Shown here: piece after piece, positions 14,282-16,201 of the stretch
Layout of the letters: the number at the start of each line of letters is the position of its first letter
Position numbering within the stretch: the first letter of the stretch is position 1
Assembly: GCA_964354485.1 (NCBI GenBank)
Contig: CAYGZY010000125.1
Coordinates: forward strand, 1-16,201
DNA from: CAYGXH01 sp964354485
Lineage (GTDB): Bacteria; Bacteroidota; Ignavibacteria; UBA10030; SZUA-254
Direction: 5' to 3'
Length of the DNA stretch: 16,201 nucleotides
The notes under the pieces: generated by a model
The model's database searches: none
The model's input: only the letters and a program-made list of their open reading frames with translations
What the model was told of the DNA's origin: nothing
Made by a program: the position numbers and the translations under genes

Positions 14282-14821
14282 TTATCTTCTGCGGAGAATC
14301 GATCTGATTGAATTACGGTCTAACCTGAAGGTTAACCACTCTGTTAACCGGCGTGCGCCTATTTTTTCGTAGAGACGAATAGCGTTTTTGTTCCAGTCAA
14401 GTACAACCCATTCCATCCTGCCGCACCCCCGCCGCCTTGCTTCTTCAACGCATGTGCGGAAAAGCTTCCACCCTATACCTTGTGATCTGTACGCGGATGA
14501 CACGAAAATATCTTCCAAGTAAAGTGTAGGGAGAGCCAGGAAGGATGAATACGTCTCAAAGATAATCGCATAACCGACAGCTTTCGATTCCCAGAATGCA
14601 AGATATGCATCGAAGCGCTTCGGTTTTCCAAAACCATCGCGGATGAGGCGGCGACGGGCTTGCCCTGAAGGTCGTTTTAATTTCTCATAGTCGGCCAGCG
14701 CGTCAACAAGCGACAGGAAAGTTTTTTCATCACCCCGTCTGACTTTTCGTACGGATAGGCGGGAGCTAGAATATTCCTTTTTGCTTTTCTGTTGTTCCGA
14801 TCTGTTCAAGGACTTTACCAA
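14282..14821 (-). CDS. GNAT family acetyltransferase (diamine N-acetyltransferase-like)
   Basis: The 179-residue protein has the GNAT fold: strand RLSVRKVRRGD at residues 21-31, LADYEKLKR (42-50), AVGYAIIFETYSSFL (81-95), YLEDIFVSSAYRSQGIGWKLF (101-121) with the acetyl-CoA loop QGIG, then GRMEWVVLDWNKNAIRLYEKIGA (134-156). The YLEDIFV and WVVLDWN segments are most like the SSAT/spermidine N-acetyltransferase branch, but the substrate is not proven. The ATG at 14821 lies 56 bases inside the end of the preceding gene; a TTG at 14809 is possible. No ATG, GTG or TTG occurs between the end of that gene and the first core strand, so the overlap seems real. Confidence 0.82.
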   Translation of the reverse strand: MVKSLNRSEQQKSKKEYSSSRLSVRKVRRGDEKTFLSLVDALADYEKLKRPSGQARRRLIRDGFGKPKRFDAYLAFWESKAVGYAIIFETYSSFLALPTLYLEDIFVSSAYRSQGIGWKLFRTCVEEARRRGCGRMEWVVLDWNKNAIRLYEKIGARRLTEWLTFRLDRNSIRSILRRR

Positions 14822-16076
14822 GACCTTTCGTGACCAGCGTATCGAGGAGAGTTCCTGTGAGTTTGATGGTGGGTTCGTCGAGATGTTTCATTCCCTCTTC
14901 GGATTTCTTTGCTTCGGGCATGATGGAGTCCGACAGCGAGCTTACTGCGGATTCCTTCGTTATAGAAGCACCTTCATTGGCAGCAGCGCTTCCGCCGAGG
15001 GCAAACTTCGCACCGAGTTCTTTTACGGGCTGTAAATAATCTTCCGGTACCTGTGATGCGCTTGATGATATTAATTTGCCCACTTCCGACATCCGTTTGT
15101 CGAGCGAGCGGCCGCGGAATTTAGATGTTCCGGCGATCGTGTACATCGTGTTTGAAACATTTGAGCTTAATGCAAGCGAAGCCGATTGCATAGCTCTGCT
15201 GAGACTCCCGCCGCATGCCTCGATATGTTCGCCGAGGGATGATAATCCATACTGGACAGAACGTCCGAGTGTCTCCAGACCACGTCGGATTTTCTCCCCG
15301 TGTTCAACGGTGGATTGAGCCGCAATTTTTGCAGCTTCGACCTGAGAGGCGCCGCTCGTATAAGATGTGAGGAGCTGAGTTGCCCGTTCAATGTCGAATT
15401 TCACTCTCTCGACCATATTCGTGTTCTTGTTCTCGAAGTAGTAATCGCGCGCCTTGTAAAAGTGCCAGAGGGAAACCTGTAGCATGGACTGGAGGAAAGC
15501 GGAATCGGTACTGATAGCCGACATCGATTTCTGACCGATGTGCAGATTCACGGCAGCTTCCCACTCCTTAGTCCCAAGACGGATGAACCACTGCCTTGCC
15601 GCAACGAGATCGGTGAGATCTTCGATGGTGTGAACTTCTTTTTCCACTCCGCGCTGAGCATATCCAATGCCTGTCATGTATGCAATGGAAACTGCCGGTT
15701 TGTATAGTCCTAACTCGGAAAAGAGCCGGAATGCCAGAATGAGCTGGTCGATTACCTTATCGGTGAGGTTCCCCTTTGAGTAGTGTCCCTTGATTTTTGT
15801 ATAGATTTCCTGGGCACGCTGAAGGTACAACTCGGCAATCTCTCTGTACCTCTGTTTGAGAATCACAGTTCTCTTGGCATGCTTATCGAGGTATTTCTTG
15901 TCTTCCTTGCGCAGGGAGTTGATGGCGTCGCGGATTTCCAGCAGCGACAGACATTCTGCAATTGTGCTGCTGCCGCAGATGTAGCACTTTTCACGAACTC
16001 CCTCGTAGTCAATCCAGCGGTGCCCGCAGCTGATGCACCGTTCCATTCCGAGTTTCATGGACATCGGATCGTTCAT
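14766..16076 (-). CDS. Unrecognised zinc-ribbon protein with helical and amphipathic regions
   Basis: I do not recognise a named family for this 436-residue protein. A zinc ribbon is visible at the N-terminus: CISC (Cys14, Cys17) and CYIC (Cys31, Cys34). Residues about 45-240 are predicted helical, possibly repeat-like, with many charged and aromatic positions (REIAELYLQRAQEIYTKIK, VSLWHFYKARDYYFENK). Residues about 245-316 are small-residue rich and amphipathic, with three loosely similar units 12 residues apart starting at Gly266, Gly278 and Gly290. The C-terminal 110 residues are Ser/Ala rich and end in GTLLDTLVTKGLGKVLEQIG. There is no signal peptide or clear membrane span. A good AGGAGAGGAAG ribosome-binding region precedes the ATG, which overlaps the upstream stop (ATGA), so the genes are translationally coupled. 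Confidence 0.7.
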   Translation of the reverse strand: MNDPMSMKLGMERCISCGHRWIDYEGVREKCYICGSSTIAECLSLLEIRDAINSLRKEDKKYLDKHAKRTVILKQRYREIAELYLQRAQEIYTKIKGHYSKGNLTDKVIDQLILAFRLFSELGLYKPAVSIAYMTGIGYAQRGVEKEVHTIEDLTDLVAARQWFIRLGTKEWEAAVNLHIGQKSMSAISTDSAFLQSMLQVSLWHFYKARDYYFENKNTNMVERVKFDIERATQLLTSYTSGASQVEAAKIAAQSTVEHGEKIRRGLETLGRSVQYGLSSLGEHIEACGGSLSRAMQSASLALSSNVSNTMYTIAGTSKFRGRSLDKRMSEVGKLISSSASQVPEDYLQPVKELGAKFALGGSAAANEGASITKESAVSSLSDSIMPEAKKSEEGMKHLDEPTIKLTGTLLDTLVTKGLGKVLEQIGTTEKQKGIF

Positions 16077-16201
16077 TGCTTCCTCTCCTGAATTTGTCGG
16101 ATGAGGCGGCCGTACTCATCTTCCGTGAGTTCTCCGAATGCATACTTGGTTTCAATCGTTTCCCTGTCGAAATGCTGACGTGCTTTTACGGTCACTTCCC
16201 G
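16073..16201 (-). CDS. C-terminal end of a hypothetical protein with SHOCT-like tail (partial)
   Basis: Read on the minus strand the frame is open from the window edge to a TGA at 16075-16073, giving 42 residues that end the gene. The last part, ETKYAFGELTEDEYGRLIRQI, resembles the short C-terminal helical SHOCT motif (a G-x-(I/L)-(T/S)-E-x-E-(Y/F) pattern) often found at the end of bacterial membrane or oligomerising proteins. The stop overlaps the ATG of the zinc-ribbon gene in ATGA, which is the main evidence that this frame is real. The rest of the gene is beyond the window, so no function can be given. Confidence 0.55.
   Translation of the reverse strand, partial: REVTVKARQHFDRETIETKYAFGELTEDEYGRLIRQIQERKQ

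Overview
This 16.2 kb window looks like a chromosomal core region of a Bacteroidota/Chlorobiota-type bacterium, most likely an Ignavibacteria/Kryptonia-like lineage of the FCB group. The reasons are a 5' gene tail with a secretion-type FlgD-like/type IX C-terminal domain, a PUR-family DUF3276 gene, the gene order DUF177-rpmF-plsX-fabH-fabD-fabG-acpP-fabF-rnc, and a promoter upstream of hutI that fits the Bacteroidota pattern (TTG, about 20 nt, TAnnTTTG). The lineage is inferred from gene content, not from a marker gene. I see no mobile elements, CRISPR arrays, tRNAs or rRNAs, and no gene-free stretch longer than about 110 bases.

Layout. Positions 1-285 are the end of an exported protein, and 324-599 is a small PUR/DUF3276 nucleic-acid-binding protein. 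A sigma70-like promoter (621-649) with a hairpin at its predicted transcript start (656-673) leads a long plus-strand operon. That operon carries a DUF177/YceD protein, ribosomal protein L32, the phospholipid and fatty-acid synthesis genes plsX, fabH, fabD, fabG, acpP and fabF, then RNase III, a CoA-binding-domain protein, a one-POTRA Omp85-like outer-membrane protein and the 16S rRNA methyltransferase RsmE. Positions 10238-13227 on the minus strand hold a hut/folate operon: imidazolonepropionase, then glutamate formimidoyltransferase, then a separate cyclodeaminase-family protein. A lipoprotein-like alpha/beta hydrolase diverges from hutI at 13321-14214. The right end (minus strand) holds the tail of a small protein with a SHOCT-like end, an unrecognised zinc-ribbon/helical protein and an SSAT-like GNAT acetyltransferase, all tightly or overlappingly spaced.

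The most striking observation is in fabD. The malonyl-CoA:ACP transacylase frame is interrupted by one in-frame TAA with no frameshift and no lost length. The break separates the half with the catalytic Ser from the half with the catalytic His, near the expected junction of the two FabD subdomains. The sequence at the break shares 14 identical bases with the ribosome-binding region of rpmF in the same operon, and an ATG follows. It could be a natural two-polypeptide FabD, a nonsense mutation or a sequence error; the window alone cannot decide.

The fab genes together make acyl-ACP: FabD loads malonyl groups onto AcpP, FabH starts and FabF extends chains, FabG reduces, and PlsX passes acyl groups to phospholipid synthesis. 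The hut genes carry imidazolonepropionate and formiminoglutamate towards glutamate and one-carbon folates. HutH and HutU are not in the window.
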